Below are positions 39,360 through 47,297 of a DNA stretch of 64,000 bases, piece by piece (within the stretch, counting starts at the first letter, position 1; every line of letters begins with the position of its first letter). Origin of the DNA: Martinezella rhizogenes (GTDB lineage Bacteria > Pseudomonadota > Alphaproteobacteria > Rhizobiales > Rhizobiaceae); the NCBI GenBank assembly GCA_013322215.1, contig JAAMEZ010000014.1, positions 62,001-126,000 on the forward strand. The letters are read 5' to 3'. A model generated the notes under the pieces. The model was not told the origin of the DNA, ran no database searches, and saw nothing but the letters and a program-made list of their open reading frames with translations. The position numbers and the translations under genes are program-made.

Positions 39360-39551
39360 AAAAGACAGCGTCCTAGGTTTTCGGCTGGTGAAGTCAGGCC
39401 TTCGGAATAGATCGGCTATCAGAACTTGGAGAGCAAGTAGCCCACTGATTTCCGATGAGGGATGCCACCACTGTCGCGCTTGGCGGCGGCTAAGAGAGCT
39501 TGAGCCATTTCCGCCGCGAATACGCGCACCAGTTCGGTCTCCCACCACCGG

Positions 39552-39884
39552 CTAGAAACGGACTTTGGCTCGCGCTATCGTGCATGCTTCGTCACCCGGA
39601 ACACAAGCTCGACAAACGTCTGGGCGCACCTCGTACACGAGACAGGACGTGTTGATCCCAACCTCGCCCGACAGTGCCGAACATCGCGAGCCCTCGCAAC
39701 GCATGCCGCGCTGATCGGCTTCGACATAGTGACTAGGTATCAAAGCCAGGTCATCGTCGGCTTCTGTCGTGAACCTTGGCCATGCGGATGAAAAAGAGCA
39801 GCATGCTCCGCAGGTTTGGCAGTCGATCTCAGCGGTAGATGGAACGCTTGCCGTCAGGTTGCAGGGCGAATTTACCTGGATCAC
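39552..39884 (-). CDS. YkgJ-type cysteine-cluster protein
   Basis: A 110-residue protein with eight conserved Cys (CQTCGACCSFS, CEGSRCSALSG, CLVYEVRPDVCRAC) of the zinc/iron-chelating YkgJ family. It probably binds a metal or Fe-S cluster. Its start overlaps the stop of the upstream gene (39881-40237). Role unknown. Confidence 0.85.
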   Translation of the reverse strand: MIQVNSPCNLTASVPSTAEIDCQTCGACCSFSSAWPRFTTEADDDLALIPSHYVEADQRGMRCEGSRCSALSGEVGINTSCLVYEVRPDVCRACVPGDEACTIARAKVRF

Positions 39885-40237
39885 TTGCGCTTGAGAAGCC
39901 AGAGCTTTCCAGCCATGGTGATCGTGCGTGGCGAATGTGCCTCCCCATCCGTCCCATCGAGATTCCTAAGCAGGTTGAGTTCCGTTAGACGCTCCACGGT
40001 TGTCGTGGTGGCCGACTTCACTTTGATCGGACGCTCTTCAAATCGATCCGACCTTGCGTAGGTGACGACGGCGTTAAGATGAGTCCAAGACTTGCCATCC
40101 GCAGAATGCAGGTCGCCGCTTCTCGCGAGCTTCAGGGCTTGCACCTGAGACGGCGTCAGCGATGCCACAATGGCTCGTGAGTTGGCCTCGACTTTATCTT
40201 TAGGAGAAAGAGGCGATCTCCTTTGGTCTGCCGACAT
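39881..40237 (-). CDS. Hypothetical protein, possible winged-helix fold
   Basis: A 118-residue protein (LTPSQVQALKLARSGDLHSA, KSATTTTVERLTELNLLRNL, TITMAGKLWLLKRK). The TTVERLTELNLL...ITMAGK pattern resembles a small winged helix, which is only a hint. The ATG at 40237 follows AAGGAAAAAATC. Coupled to the YkgJ-type gene. Confidence 0.65.
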   Translation of the reverse strand: MSADQRRSPLSPKDKVEANSRAIVASLTPSQVQALKLARSGDLHSADGKSWTHLNAVVTYARSDRFEERPIKVKSATTTTVERLTELNLLRNLDGTDGEAHSPRTITMAGKLWLLKRK

Positions 40238-40287
40238 GATTTTTTCCTTGAATATCAGAAAGGCCGAAGCCCTTTGGCGCCGCCCGA

Positions 40288-40563
40288 TCAAGCCCGGTCG
40301 TAGGTGAAGGAGGTCAGAAGGGTCGTCACGAAGTTGCTGGCGCGTTCCTTGACCAGCACTTCCGTCCATTCGTCAGTGCCGCGGAGCCTTAGATCCGTAT
40401 AGATGCTATCGACGGCCGCTTCTTCGATGCGCTTGATGTGCGTGTTGAACGCTGCTTCACCCTCGGCGCGATACATGTCACGGATGACCATGCGCAGAAG
40501 CTCCTGGATCGCGATTTGCCAGGCCGTGTTGATCGCCTGCAGCTCTTTTGTATTAGTGGTCAC
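40288..40563 (-). CDS. Small hypothetical helical protein
   Basis: A 91-residue protein (AWQIAIQELLRMVIRDMYRA, TSFTYDRA). It starts with GTG after TAGGAGCG. No family recognised. Confidence 0.6.
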   Translation of the reverse strand: MTTNTKELQAINTAWQIAIQELLRMVIRDMYRAEGEAAFNTHIKRIEEAAVDSIYTDLRLRGTDEWTEVLVKERASNFVTTLLTSFTYDRA

Positions 40564-40656
40564 GGTCGCTCCTAAAGCATGAGTGATTTCGACGCGGATG
40601 CATCAGCCCTACGGAGGCGATAAAGACCGTTGATCGGACGGAAAGCGCCTGACGGC

Positions 40657-41037
40657 CTACGCTTGCCTGGCCTTGCGATTGGCATAGCGTCTGTCTCGCT
40701 CGGCCTTGCGAGCGGCCTCCTCTTCGACAATCCGCGCGAGACGCATGTCTTCGGCTGACTTGCGCGCCTCGATCTCAGCCACTGCTGCGGCCTCGGCGAC
40801 CGCCTGCTCGTTCGCTGCCTCGGCCTCAAGCCGGGTGCGCTCCACAAGCTTCAGGCGATCCCGTTCAACACGGCGGGCTTCACGAGCTTCGACAAGCAAG
40901 ACCCGCTCGGCTTGCCTGGCAAGTCGAGAAGGCTCAGCCGCCGTTTTGGCGGCACGGTACGCTTGCAGAAGAGATGCCTTGGCGTCGGCGGCAGCTGACC
41001 GTCGGTCGGCGAGTTCGTTGTTTCTGTGGTGTGCCAA
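40657..41037 (-). CDS. DUF6481 family protein
   Basis: A 126-residue, very charged helical protein with the DUF6481 start pattern (NELADRRSAAADAKASLLQA) and a long Ala/Glu/Arg coiled coil (EAREARRVERDRLKLVERTR). A TTG start with AGGAT upstream is used. Such proteins are common beside cold-shock genes in rhizobia. Function unknown. Confidence 0.75.
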   Translation of the reverse strand: MAHHRNNELADRRSAAADAKASLLQAYRAAKTAAEPSRLARQAERVLLVEAREARRVERDRLKLVERTRLEAEAANEQAVAEAAAVAEIEARKSAEDMRLARIVEEEAARKAERDRRYANRKARQA

Positions 41038-41084
41038 ATCTGTATCCTAATGGTGGGAGGCGGCGATGATCAGCCGGCCTTTGC

Positions 41085-41294
41085 TTATTTGGCCACCAGG
41101 GTGGATGTTGCAGACGTCCGCTCGGCTTGTTCCTTCGCGAGGCGCGCTTCCCGGAGCCGCAAAGTCTTGGCATTGCGTGCTTGCGCTACCGACTCGAGCT
41201 CCTCCATAGCGCTATTCTTGGCAAAGAACTCTGTCTGGACATTGCCGAAGGCGATCTCTGCCTGCTGGCGAGATTTACTGTACGTCTCTGTCAT
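41085..41294 (-). CDS. Small conserved protein next to the second cold-shock gene
   Basis: A 69-residue helical protein (SKSRQQAEIAFGNVQTEFFA, NAKTLRLREARLAKEQAERT). AGGAT precedes the ATG. It lies downstream of the cold-shock gene terminator on the same strand. Confidence 0.65.
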   Translation of the reverse strand: MTETYSKSRQQAEIAFGNVQTEFFAKNSAMEELESVAQARNAKTLRLREARLAKEQAERTSATSTLVAK

Positions 41295-41326
41295 TGGGAT
41301 CCTCTATGTCGGCAATGGGCGAAATG

Positions 41327-41352
41327 AAAAAGGCCAGGCAAGCTGCCTGGCC
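41327..41352 (-). terminator. Rho-independent terminator of the second cold-shock gene
   Basis: Perfect 9-bp stem GGCCAGGCA / TGCCTGGCC with a 3-base loop; on the minus strand it is followed by TTTTT. Confidence 0.85.
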
Positions 41353-41415
41353 TCAGATGATAGCGTGCTTCCGGCAATGCCAGTACATCCGTGGTCAAAG
41401 GGAAGCAGATATCAA

Positions 41416-41625
41416 TCAAGCAGCCTGCAGATTGGTGGCCGACATCTTGCCCGACTTCATGTCGCGCTCGAGCTCGAAGCCGATCTTCTGGCCTTCAACG
41501 AGTTCGCGCATTCCGGCGCGTTCGACTGCCGAGATGTGAACGAAGGCGTCAGCGCCGCCGTTGTCAGGCTGAATGAAGCCGAAGCCTTTTGTGGAATTGA
41601 ACCATTTTACTGTGCCAGTGGTCAT
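41416..41625 (-). CDS. Cold-shock protein, CspA family (second copy)
   Basis: A 69-residue protein ([31 protein letters not shown]) nearly identical in design to the copy at 37727. The ATG at 41625 follows GAAAGGG. Terminator at 41327. Confidence 0.95.
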   Translation of the reverse strand: MTTGTVKWFNSTKGFGFIQPDNGGADAFVHISAVERAGMRELVEGQKIGFELERDMKSGKMSATNLQAA

Positions 41626-42082
41626 GATGAACCCTTTCAAAGCATAGAGTGAGGAACTGCGGAGCCGATGCCACGCAGGTAAAGACCGACTATTTTTGAA
41701 AGAGAAGTTCGCTTAGAGCACGGTGCCAATCGTGCGGTAGACAAAGCTCGGCAAGCAAAAGATCGATAATGGTTCTATACGGGGTTAAAAGCGCGGCGTC
41801 AACGTTTAGTTTTTGCTGAACGCATATTGCCCGCCTTGGTTGTACCTCGCCACAGCCACCCGGTGCCAGACGATCGCTCGCCGCACCGATCATCAAATGG
41901 CATAAGACTTATTAGGAACCGTCCACTGCTTACTGGCTCTGACCAACTCCTCACATCCTATGAGGGCGCGAGGATGGACATACGACCGCAATGCGCTATC
42001 TTCGTCTCATCGCCAGTAGACGAATCCGTAGGCGCTGGCGGCTGAGGGCAAGAGCTCCCGCCTGCAGGTGCAGGACACGCTC

Positions 42083-42523
42083 ATGGTCAATGATTCCGCC
42101 GAGATATCTCCGAAAATCATCAGCGAAGACGGGCGTCGGCTGCTTGTTCTTATCGCTGAAGATGAATTCCTTATAAAAGCAGATCTTGAAGATATCGTCA
42201 GGGATGCGGGCTTCGAGCCTCTCGCCCTATCGAATGCGGACGAAGCTATCCTTGTCTTGGAGGACGACTCGGCCCGTTTTTGCGCCGTGATAACCGATAT
42301 CAGGATGCCAGGAGAGGCAGACGGTTGGGATTTGGCGCGGCGAGCTCGGGAATTACAGTCAGCCATGCCGGTGATATATATGACTGGCGACAGCGCCAAG
42401 GACTGGGCAGCCCAGGGCGTTCCCAATAGCGTCTTGCTTCAGAAGCCTTTTGTCCATGCCCAGCTCGTCACAGCATTGACCACTCTTCTTAACGATGCTG
42501 CCACGAGCGCGGTCGGCCAATAG
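42083..42523 (+). CDS. Single-domain response regulator (CheY-like receiver)
   Basis: A 146-residue receiver domain with no output domain. Acidic pocket Glu26-Asp27 (LIAEDEFL), phosphoacceptor Asp72 (ITDIRMPGEADGWD), Thr in IYMTGD and Lys in LLQKPF. Such free receivers in rhizobia shuttle phosphate or act in general stress phosphorelays. No kinase gene is nearby. The ATG at 42083 is preferred over a GTG 15 bases earlier. Confidence 0.9.
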   Translation: MVNDSAEISPKIISEDGRRLLVLIAEDEFLIKADLEDIVRDAGFEPLALSNADEAILVLEDDSARFCAVITDIRMPGEADGWDLARRARELQSAMPVIYMTGDSAKDWAAQGVPNSVLLQKPFVHAQLVTALTTLLNDAATSAVGQ

Positions 42524-42907
42524 AGTGCTAGGATCAAGCATCGGGATCAGCTCAGGGCGCTGAAGCTCTCTTCTTTGATGAATTGGGTTCGATTCAGTCG
42601 CGGGGTGTGAATCGGCACCATTGCTTAACCCCACCAACGGCCGAATTCTCAGTAGCTTACCATGCGGATAGGCGCTGCGCGCCCATTCCGGTTCACAGAT
42701 GTTGTCTGTCTTCATCTACGCCCGCCTCACGCGGGCATTTTTGTACAGATGAAAGTCTGTTTACGACCATCGACAGATCATTCGCTCACGTTCCTAAAAA
42801 ATTTAATGCAGTATATTGAAACAGGAAATGGAAGAAAATAAATATCTGGCAGGCGCTCGATTCCGGTGCCGTCCTTGTTGATCACCAACGTTTTCAGTGA
42901 GGTAGCG
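42524..42907. other. Intergenic region after the response regulator
   Basis: About 380 bases, with a degenerate repeat-like stretch (42566-42619, TTGATGAATTGGGTTCGATT then GTGAATCGGCACC) and the terminator at 42720. Nothing else recognised. Confidence 0.4.
42720..42742 (+). terminator. Rho-independent terminator
   Basis: Stem GCCCGC / GCGGGC, loop CTCAC, then ATTTTT. Probably ends the response-regulator transcript 200 bases upstream or an unannotated small RNA. Confidence 0.75.
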
Positions 42908-43210
42908 ATGAGCTCGAACATCTTTAATCGTCCGGTCTATCTGAAGGAACGGAAAGGCCTTGTTAGGGAAATATCATCTTTGGCGGATGCCATCGATTTT
43001 CTCGAAGATTGGCCTGAACGCGACAGGGACCTTGTCCATGATGTAACCCTCAAGACCTGCTACATGGCCCATGATGGGCATAAACCGCTTCATGTGGCAC
43101 GCGATGCCATTCGGGCATTCGGGAATAAAAAGGGCATTCTGGCTAAGCGGCCCGCAGTTCAGCCTTGGATGATCAAGGCACCGGGTGGCGGTGGCCGCGT
43201 ATCTCCATAA
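42908..43210 (+). CDS. DUF982 family protein
   Basis: A 100-residue protein with the DUF982 pattern (RPVYLKERKGLVREISSLAD, AIDFLEDWPERDRDL, HVARDAIRAFGNKKGIL). DUF982 proteins are rhizobial, small, and often occur in many copies; the function is unknown. The start at 42908 follows GAGGTAGCG. Another DUF982 protein is at 45344. Confidence 0.78.
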   Translation: MSSNIFNRPVYLKERKGLVREISSLADAIDFLEDWPERDRDLVHDVTLKTCYMAHDGHKPLHVARDAIRAFGNKKGILAKRPAVQPWMIKAPGGGGRVSP

Positions 43211-43227
43211 AGATTGCAGACGCAATG

Positions 43228-43249
43228 GGAGGCCGTTTACACGGCCTCC
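43228..43249 (+). terminator. Strong hairpin after the DUF982 gene
   Basis: Perfect 9-bp stem GGAGGCCGT / ACGGCCTCC with loop TTAC, 18 bases after the stop. No T-run follows, so it may stabilise the 3' end instead of terminating. Confidence 0.5.
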
Positions 43250-43869
43250 GTCGGCTTAAGTGGAGGGTAATGGCTCTCCCGCGGTAGCGCTGGATGGCCG
43301 GAAATACACTTTATAGATCGGCAAACGTGTAGCTCTGAGTTGTCACGGACGCAGATATATTGGCTAAGTGATCGCAAATACTGTGAAAGGCAATAGCAGC
43401 TTGGGCAAACTCTTTAAGAATCTTCATGTCTGCGGCGATGTGCAGGAAAATACGATTGCCACGATTAGCGCAGCCAATGGTATCGAGTCCTATATTGGCA
43501 AAAACTCTTCCGTGTTCGGAGCGTCGGTGAGAAACATGACGCTCTTTTGCGTTCTGTAATGAAGCCAAGCGCGATAACGCGGTTGGCCTTACAGTTGCTA
43601 ACCATGAGCGGATAGAGCCCCAAATACTCCGATATTTCTGATGAACCGACCCGCCATGCTATGCTCTTGAACCGGTACGAACCGACGGCCCATTATTGTG
43701 CGAGAGGATACGAGTGAACTAAAGCTCCGGACAGCTCAAGCAAATGATCTGGACGCAGGCTACGCTGAGAAAGTTCACCTCGCGAAAAAGCACATCATAG
43801 GCTCCCCCCAAGTACCAAGTCAGTGGCTGCCGCCGTCTTCTTTTCACGCATCCGCACTGCTCCAAAACG
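43250..43869. other. Intergenic region with dispersed repeat
   Basis: About 620 bases. A minus-strand frame at 43311-43568 (IAADMKILKEFAQAAIAFHS) may be a gene relic but has no ribosome binding site or family. Repeat copy 6 lies at 43664-43690. Confidence 0.4.
43664..43690 (+). repeat. Dispersed intergenic repeat, copy 6
   Basis: CTCTTGAACCGGTACGAACC then GACGGCC. Confidence 0.5.
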
Positions 43870-44050
43870 AAAAAGCCTGCCGCGGGAGGAGGTGCGGCAG
43901 GCTTTTCGAAAACAACCGAACAGCAACTGGGAGGAGGAGTGTTGCTGTTCCCGCAAACGCCCCTGGGAGGAGGAGTAGGACGTCTGCATATCGAACCGAC
44001 GCGGGAGGAGGTGCATCGCTTCGACAGCAGGATCATACCGGCTCTCTCCG
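43870..44050 (-). ncRNA. Multi-hairpin sRNA with four anti-Shine-Dalgarno CCTCCTCCC loops
   Basis: On the minus strand CCTCCTCCC occurs four times in 130 bases, each in a hairpin loop: 43991-44024 (12-bp arms, two mismatches), around 43955-43985 (imperfect), 43918-43950 (perfect 10-bp stem GAACAGCAAC/GTTGCTGTTC) and 43875-43902 (perfect 9-bp stem GCCTGCCGC/GCGGCAGGC). The last is followed by TTTTT and is also the intrinsic terminator. This is the layout of rhizobial 'cuckoo' RNAs and of the Rhodobacter CcsR stress RNAs, whose exposed CCUCCUCCC can pair with ribosome binding sites or sequester regulators. The 5' end, near 44050, is a guess; no DUF1127 gene is attached. Confidence 0.8.
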
Positions 44051-44363
44051 CCCATTAAATAGACTTTGCTGCAGCGCAGTTATGCCAAAAGCGCATACCA
44101 GTTGCGACGAAGCCATGTCCATCGTTCGGAGCAGATGGCGCTCCTGTCCAAGTCCATGGAACAAAACGACAATCTGTTGCTTTTTGCTTGTTGAGGTCGC
44201 GTGCTGTGTCAACCGGACGTGACAGGGATGACGAACGCGATGATTTTTCCGGTTTCTCATCGCGGCCAACGAAACGGCATTCGAGCGTCTCACCTGTCCG
44301 GCCCGCGCCTCATCCTTATTGTCATCAGACGACGCGGAAGACGGATTTGTACCGGGAACTGCC
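44051..44363. other. Intergenic region upstream of the sRNA and ligD relic
   Basis: About 310 bases. Should hold the promoter of the minus-strand sRNA (an AT-rich stretch TCTATTTAAT lies near 44055-44064). No gene recognised. Confidence 0.4.
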
Positions 44364-44614
44364 ATGGCCAGCGACAAGCTCTCGACCTACAAGCAGAAGC
44401 GCGATTTTCAGAAGACGCAAGAACCGAGCGGGCAGCGAAGCTGAAGGCATCGAACCGCAGGCGCTTCGTCATCCAGAAGCACGACGCGACGAGGCTGCAT
44501 TATGACCTACGGCTCGAACTCGATGGCGTCTTCAAATCATGGGCGGTGACCAAGGGACCATCACTTGATCCGCACGATAAGCGGCTGGGCAAGATGACGA
44601 AAGCCGCGGCATGA
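44364..44614 (+). pseudogene. DNA ligase D (LigD) N-terminal relic
   Basis: The start [20 protein letters not shown] and, in another frame, [20 protein letters not shown] with [19 protein letters not shown] match the 3'-phosphoesterase domain of bacterial LigD, the non-homologous end-joining ligase. There is one frameshift near 44440 and the gene stops about 80 residues in; the polymerase and ligase domains are missing. The end overlaps the start of the DUF4112 gene. Confidence 0.85.
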
Positions 44615-45012
44615 CATACGAGCGAGCACATAGTCAGTACACGGATTTCCGCAACGTCGACCGTCTGGTCCACCTTCGCCGCATGCGTGTATTGGCGCGC
44701 CTCATGGACACGGCGCTGCGCATTCCCCGAACACGATTTCCCTTCGGAGCAGACTCCATCATCAGGTTGGTCTCGGGTGTCGGTGACTTCGCCGGTGCTG
44801 CGATCAGTCTCTACATCGTCAACGAGGCGCGGCGGCCTGGCGTGCCGAATGACAAGCTTTTCAAGATGCTGGTCAATATCGGCTTCGATGCGGCGGCCGG
44901 GAGCGTCCCATTGGTCGGGGACCTGTTCGACGTCTACTTCAAATCCAACCGCCGCAACCTCAACCTCGTTCTGGAACACTTCGGTCTCGACCATTCCGAT
45001 CTCGATCGCTGA
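44611..45012 (+). CDS. DUF4112 family protein
   Basis: A 133-residue protein with the DUF4112 pattern ([60 protein letters not shown]) and two weakly hydrophobic helices, so probably membrane-associated. The ATG overlaps the end of the ligD relic (ATGA), suggesting that ligD decay happened in place. Function unknown. Confidence 0.85.
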   Translation: MTYERAHSQYTDFRNVDRLVHLRRMRVLARLMDTALRIPRTRFPFGADSIIRLVSGVGDFAGAAISLYIVNEARRPGVPNDKLFKMLVNIGFDAAAGSVPLVGDLFDVYFKSNRRNLNLVLEHFGLDHSDLDR

Positions 45013-45057
45013 CGGCCGAGACGGGACTGAACCGGCCCGTTCGGCCGGTACGCTCAA

Positions 45058-45333
45058 TCAATATCCGTAACGACGATCAAGTTCTTTAAGGGCATCCTGA
45101 ACCTCATCGATCAAAACCGGCTCCGGTGTTCTAGGCATATGCCGGAACGCCGGCTTTGATTCGATCGCATAGAAGTCCGAAGCCCATGACGCGAGGATGG
45201 TCCGTTTGTCGTCCGCGGATAGTGCGGCCGCTTTCACCACGTCAAGCGGCCGATCAATCTGCATGCCCTGAAGCAAGATCGTCGGACCCATCGCCGCGGC
45301 ATTGCTTGCGGCCTGCTGCAACATCTCGTGCAT
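45058..45333 (-). CDS. Conserved small protein, paralogue of 16454-16867
   Basis: A 91-residue protein (LDVVKAAALSADDKRTILAS, WASDFYAIESKPAFRHMPRT). AAGGAGG precedes the ATG at 45333. Last gene of the second hsp20 operon; its paralogue lies in the groESL region. The repeated link with chaperones suggests a heat-shock function. Confidence 0.78.
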   Translation of the reverse strand: MHEMLQQAASNAAAMGPTILLQGMQIDRPLDVVKAAALSADDKRTILASWASDFYAIESKPAFRHMPRTPEPVLIDEVQDALKELDRRYGY

Positions 45334-45343
45334 GTCAGCCTCC

Positions 45344-45643
45344 TTAGCGAACGTGCGGATCTTTGTCGCACCGGCCGCGGGACGCCGCAATGACATCAGT
45401 ATCTGGCGCCAGCAAATCATGCTTTTCGGCGAAGGCTGCGAACAGGCCGCGTGCGGTCTCCGCTTCGATCTCGCCGCGCAGTGCTGCGCCACAGGCTTTC
45501 AGCGCCATCGAATGCGCCGTGTCGCGCATCGATGCTGGCCATTCGGCAAGATGCCGGTAAGCATCCATGACGGTTCGGACTTCGACGGGAAAGCCAAGGC
45601 CAACAAGGATGGTAACAGGTTCTCTGAACATATCGGGTTTCAT
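45344..45643 (-). CDS. DUF982 family protein in hsp20 operon
   Basis: A 99-residue DUF982 protein (EPVTILVGLGFPVEVRTVMD, ACGAALRGEIEAETARGLFA, AFAEKHDLLA). Strong ribosome binding site (AGGAGAG). It sits between hsp20 (73 bases upstream) and the small paralogue (10 bases downstream), so should be heat-induced. Confidence 0.8.
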   Translation of the reverse strand: MKPDMFREPVTILVGLGFPVEVRTVMDAYRHLAEWPASMRDTAHSMALKACGAALRGEIEAETARGLFAAFAEKHDLLAPDTDVIAASRGRCDKDPHVR

Positions 45644-45716
45644 CGATCTCTCCTTTCCAACCCGCGATGTCGACGGGCGCCACCGCCGTGGCGCCCTTGT
45701 TCTGCGGACAACGCGG

Positions 45717-46196
45717 TTACGCTGCCTTTTGCGCTTCGATTTGCGCGGGAGCAGCAGAGGTCAGTCCGGCAGCGCTCTGGATGGAGATCTTGCGCGGTTT
45801 CAAAGCCTCGGGGATCTCACGGACGAGATCGATCGACAGGAGTCCGTTCTTAAGGTCTGCGCCGTTCACCCTGACATGGTCGGCAAGCTCGAACCGGTGT
45901 TCGAACGGCCGGCCGGCAATGCCGCGATGCAGGTAGCCTTCGGCGGAAGCTTCCTGCTTCTTGCCTGTGACCGTCAGCAGGTTGGACTGGAAGGTGATGT
46001 CGAGATCGTCCTGGGCAAAGCCTGCCACCGCGATCGAGATCCGGTAGCTGTCGTCACCGGTCTTCACGATGTCATAAGGTGGCCAGTCGCTGATCGAACG
46101 GGCACGCTGTGCATTTTCCAAAAGATTGAAAACCCGGTCGAAGCCGACGGTCGAGCGGAACAGGGGTGCATAGTCGTAAGATGTTGCCATAGCCAT
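45717..46196 (-). CDS. Small heat-shock protein, IbpA-like Hsp20 under ROSE control (second copy)
   Basis: A 159-residue alpha-crystallin chaperone (YDYAPLFRSTVGFDRVFNLL, DWPPYDIVKTGDDSYRISIA, GYLHRGIAGRPFEHRFELAD, NGLLSIDLVREIPEALKPRK). It has the same start MAM, leader and design as the copy at 12281. AAGGAGGAT lies just before the ATG and is masked by the ROSE structure. First of three genes in the operon. Confidence 0.95.
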   Translation of the reverse strand: MAMATSYDYAPLFRSTVGFDRVFNLLENAQRARSISDWPPYDIVKTGDDSYRISIAVAGFAQDDLDITFQSNLLTVTGKKQEASAEGYLHRGIAGRPFEHRFELADHVRVNGADLKNGLLSIDLVREIPEALKPRKISIQSAAGLTSAAPAQIEAQKAA

Positions 46197-46245
46197 ATCC
46201 TCCTTGAAGCAACATGGGTACAGAAGCGCCGAAAGACGGCGCTTC
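46197..46245 (-). promoter_or_regulatory. ROSE-type RNA thermometer (second copy)
   Basis: Minus strand: a perfect 9-bp hairpin GAAGCGCCG/CGGCGCTTC (46223-46245), then GTACCCATGTTGCTT pairing with AAGGAGGATATGG. The final segment is almost identical to the ROSE at 12764. Confidence 0.85.
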
Positions 46246-46285
46246 CAGCAAGGCCAGCTCTGTCTTCAGCAACTGGCGGAAAATA

Positions 46286-46314
46286 ATTTGGTTTGTGAGA
46301 TTTTTGGATTCAAG
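46286..46314 (-). promoter_or_regulatory. RpoH-type promoter of the second hsp20 operon
   Basis: CTTGAAT (46314-46308), 15-base spacer with AAAAATCTC, then ACCAAAT on the minus strand; closely matches the groES promoter. Confidence 0.6.
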
Positions 46315-46354
46315 ATCCGTGGCGCGAAAAATTTCGCCCCAAATAAGATCAGCT

Positions 46355-46405
46355 GTGTTGGTTTCCACGCAGAACTGAGGCTCAGTTCTGCGTGGAAACC
46401 AACAC
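46355..46405. repeat. Perfect 25-bp palindrome
   Basis: GTGTTGGTTTCCACGCAGAA plus CTGAG (46355-46379) and its exact complement (46381-46405) are separated by a single G. Both arms read GTGGAAACCAACAC outward. It lies between the hsp20 promoter and the IclR relic. It could be two insertion ends head to head, or a recombination junction. Confidence 0.9.
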
Positions 46406-46817
46406 TCCTGCCTTTTACATCAAGGATGGCGACCGGCGTATTTGCCTTTACCGGCACCACGCCGAGCGGATCTTCCGGCACTACTTGGAAGAAGGTGCAG
46501 CCCTGCCGCTCGATAAAGGTGCGACCGCCCGGATCCTTGTAGCGTTTTCGGGAGAGCCTGGACTATTTTACGACGATATCAGGGACAAAGGTTATTACAT
46601 CTCACTCGGCGAGCGAGATCCGGATACCGGGGCAATCGGCGTGCCTGTCTTCGGAGTTGGTAATGCGCTGGTCGGGGCCATCGGCCTTACCGTCCAGATG
46701 CAAAGGTTCACGCCAGAGGCCCAATCCTCTCATCTTAGCGTATTGACGCAAGCTGCCGCCGAGCTCTCCCGTAAGCTAGGCGCACACGAGCCGTTAGTTC
46801 GCTCAGCGCGCCGATAA
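46406..46817 (+). pseudogene. IclR-family regulator, C-terminal relic
   Basis: About 135 residues of the IclR effector-binding domain (LPLDKGATARILVAFSGEPG, DKGYYISLGERDPDTGAIGV, PVFGVGNALVGAIGLTVQMQ). The DNA-binding half is missing and the frame runs straight into the palindrome, which supplies a GTG start at 46392. If translated it would be an orphan ligand domain. Confidence 0.75.
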
Positions 46818-46860
46818 GCTTGCTGGATATCCTTGAGTTCGGACGCTTCACCGGACGTAG

Positions 46861-46893
46861 CTCTTAAAGGAAATCGAACGTGCAACTCAGCGG
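46861..46893 (+). repeat. Dispersed intergenic repeat, copy 7
   Basis: CTCTTAAAGGAAATCGAACG then TGCAACTCAGCGG. Confidence 0.5.
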
Positions 46894-46987
46894 ATTATGT
46901 TAGGCTGCACGATGCTCCGTTATCAACAGCCGATGTGAGGACGCAAAGCAATCGTCCCTCGCTCGGCTGCGGCTCCACTCTTTTAAA

Positions 46988-47042
46988 GACGACAACCCAT
47001 AGCCAAAAGATGAGATCCCTTGATGTGAAAGGATCTGAACCG
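46988..47042 (+). repeat. Dispersed intergenic repeat, copy 8 (extended form)
   Basis: Starts GACGACAACCCATAGCCAA and continues to CTTGATGTGAAAGGATCTGA and ACCG. Aligns over about 55 bases with copy 2. Confidence 0.6.
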
Positions 47043-47297
47043 TAAGCACCACCGTGATTTTGGATAAGCTAATAATTTTGCGAATATTTCCCGGCGTAAG
47101 GTCTACTGTAGAAGAACCTCCGCTGCTGGGCCTTTTTCAGCGGCTCGACGCCGGATAGGAGGCCGACATCTCAGGGCCGCCGAGCACGAGAAGGCGCCCG
47201 TAGCTATTTCCCTCATTTGCAACAAGCCTGACTAACTCATGCCTCTATCGCCCACGGTACCGCTATGGTTGAATAATGATAACTACGAATCGACAGG

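Larger units (their letters stand above)
46818..47297. other. Intergenic region with two repeat copies, upstream of the defence island
   Basis: About 480 bases. Holds repeat copies 7 and 8. No promoter for the large STAND gene could be assigned. Confidence 0.5.

Noticed and set aside
43311..43568. Minus-strand gene of 85 codons
   Set aside because: Part of it reads like a real helix, but there is no ribosome binding site, family or conserved neighbour; treated as a possible relic.
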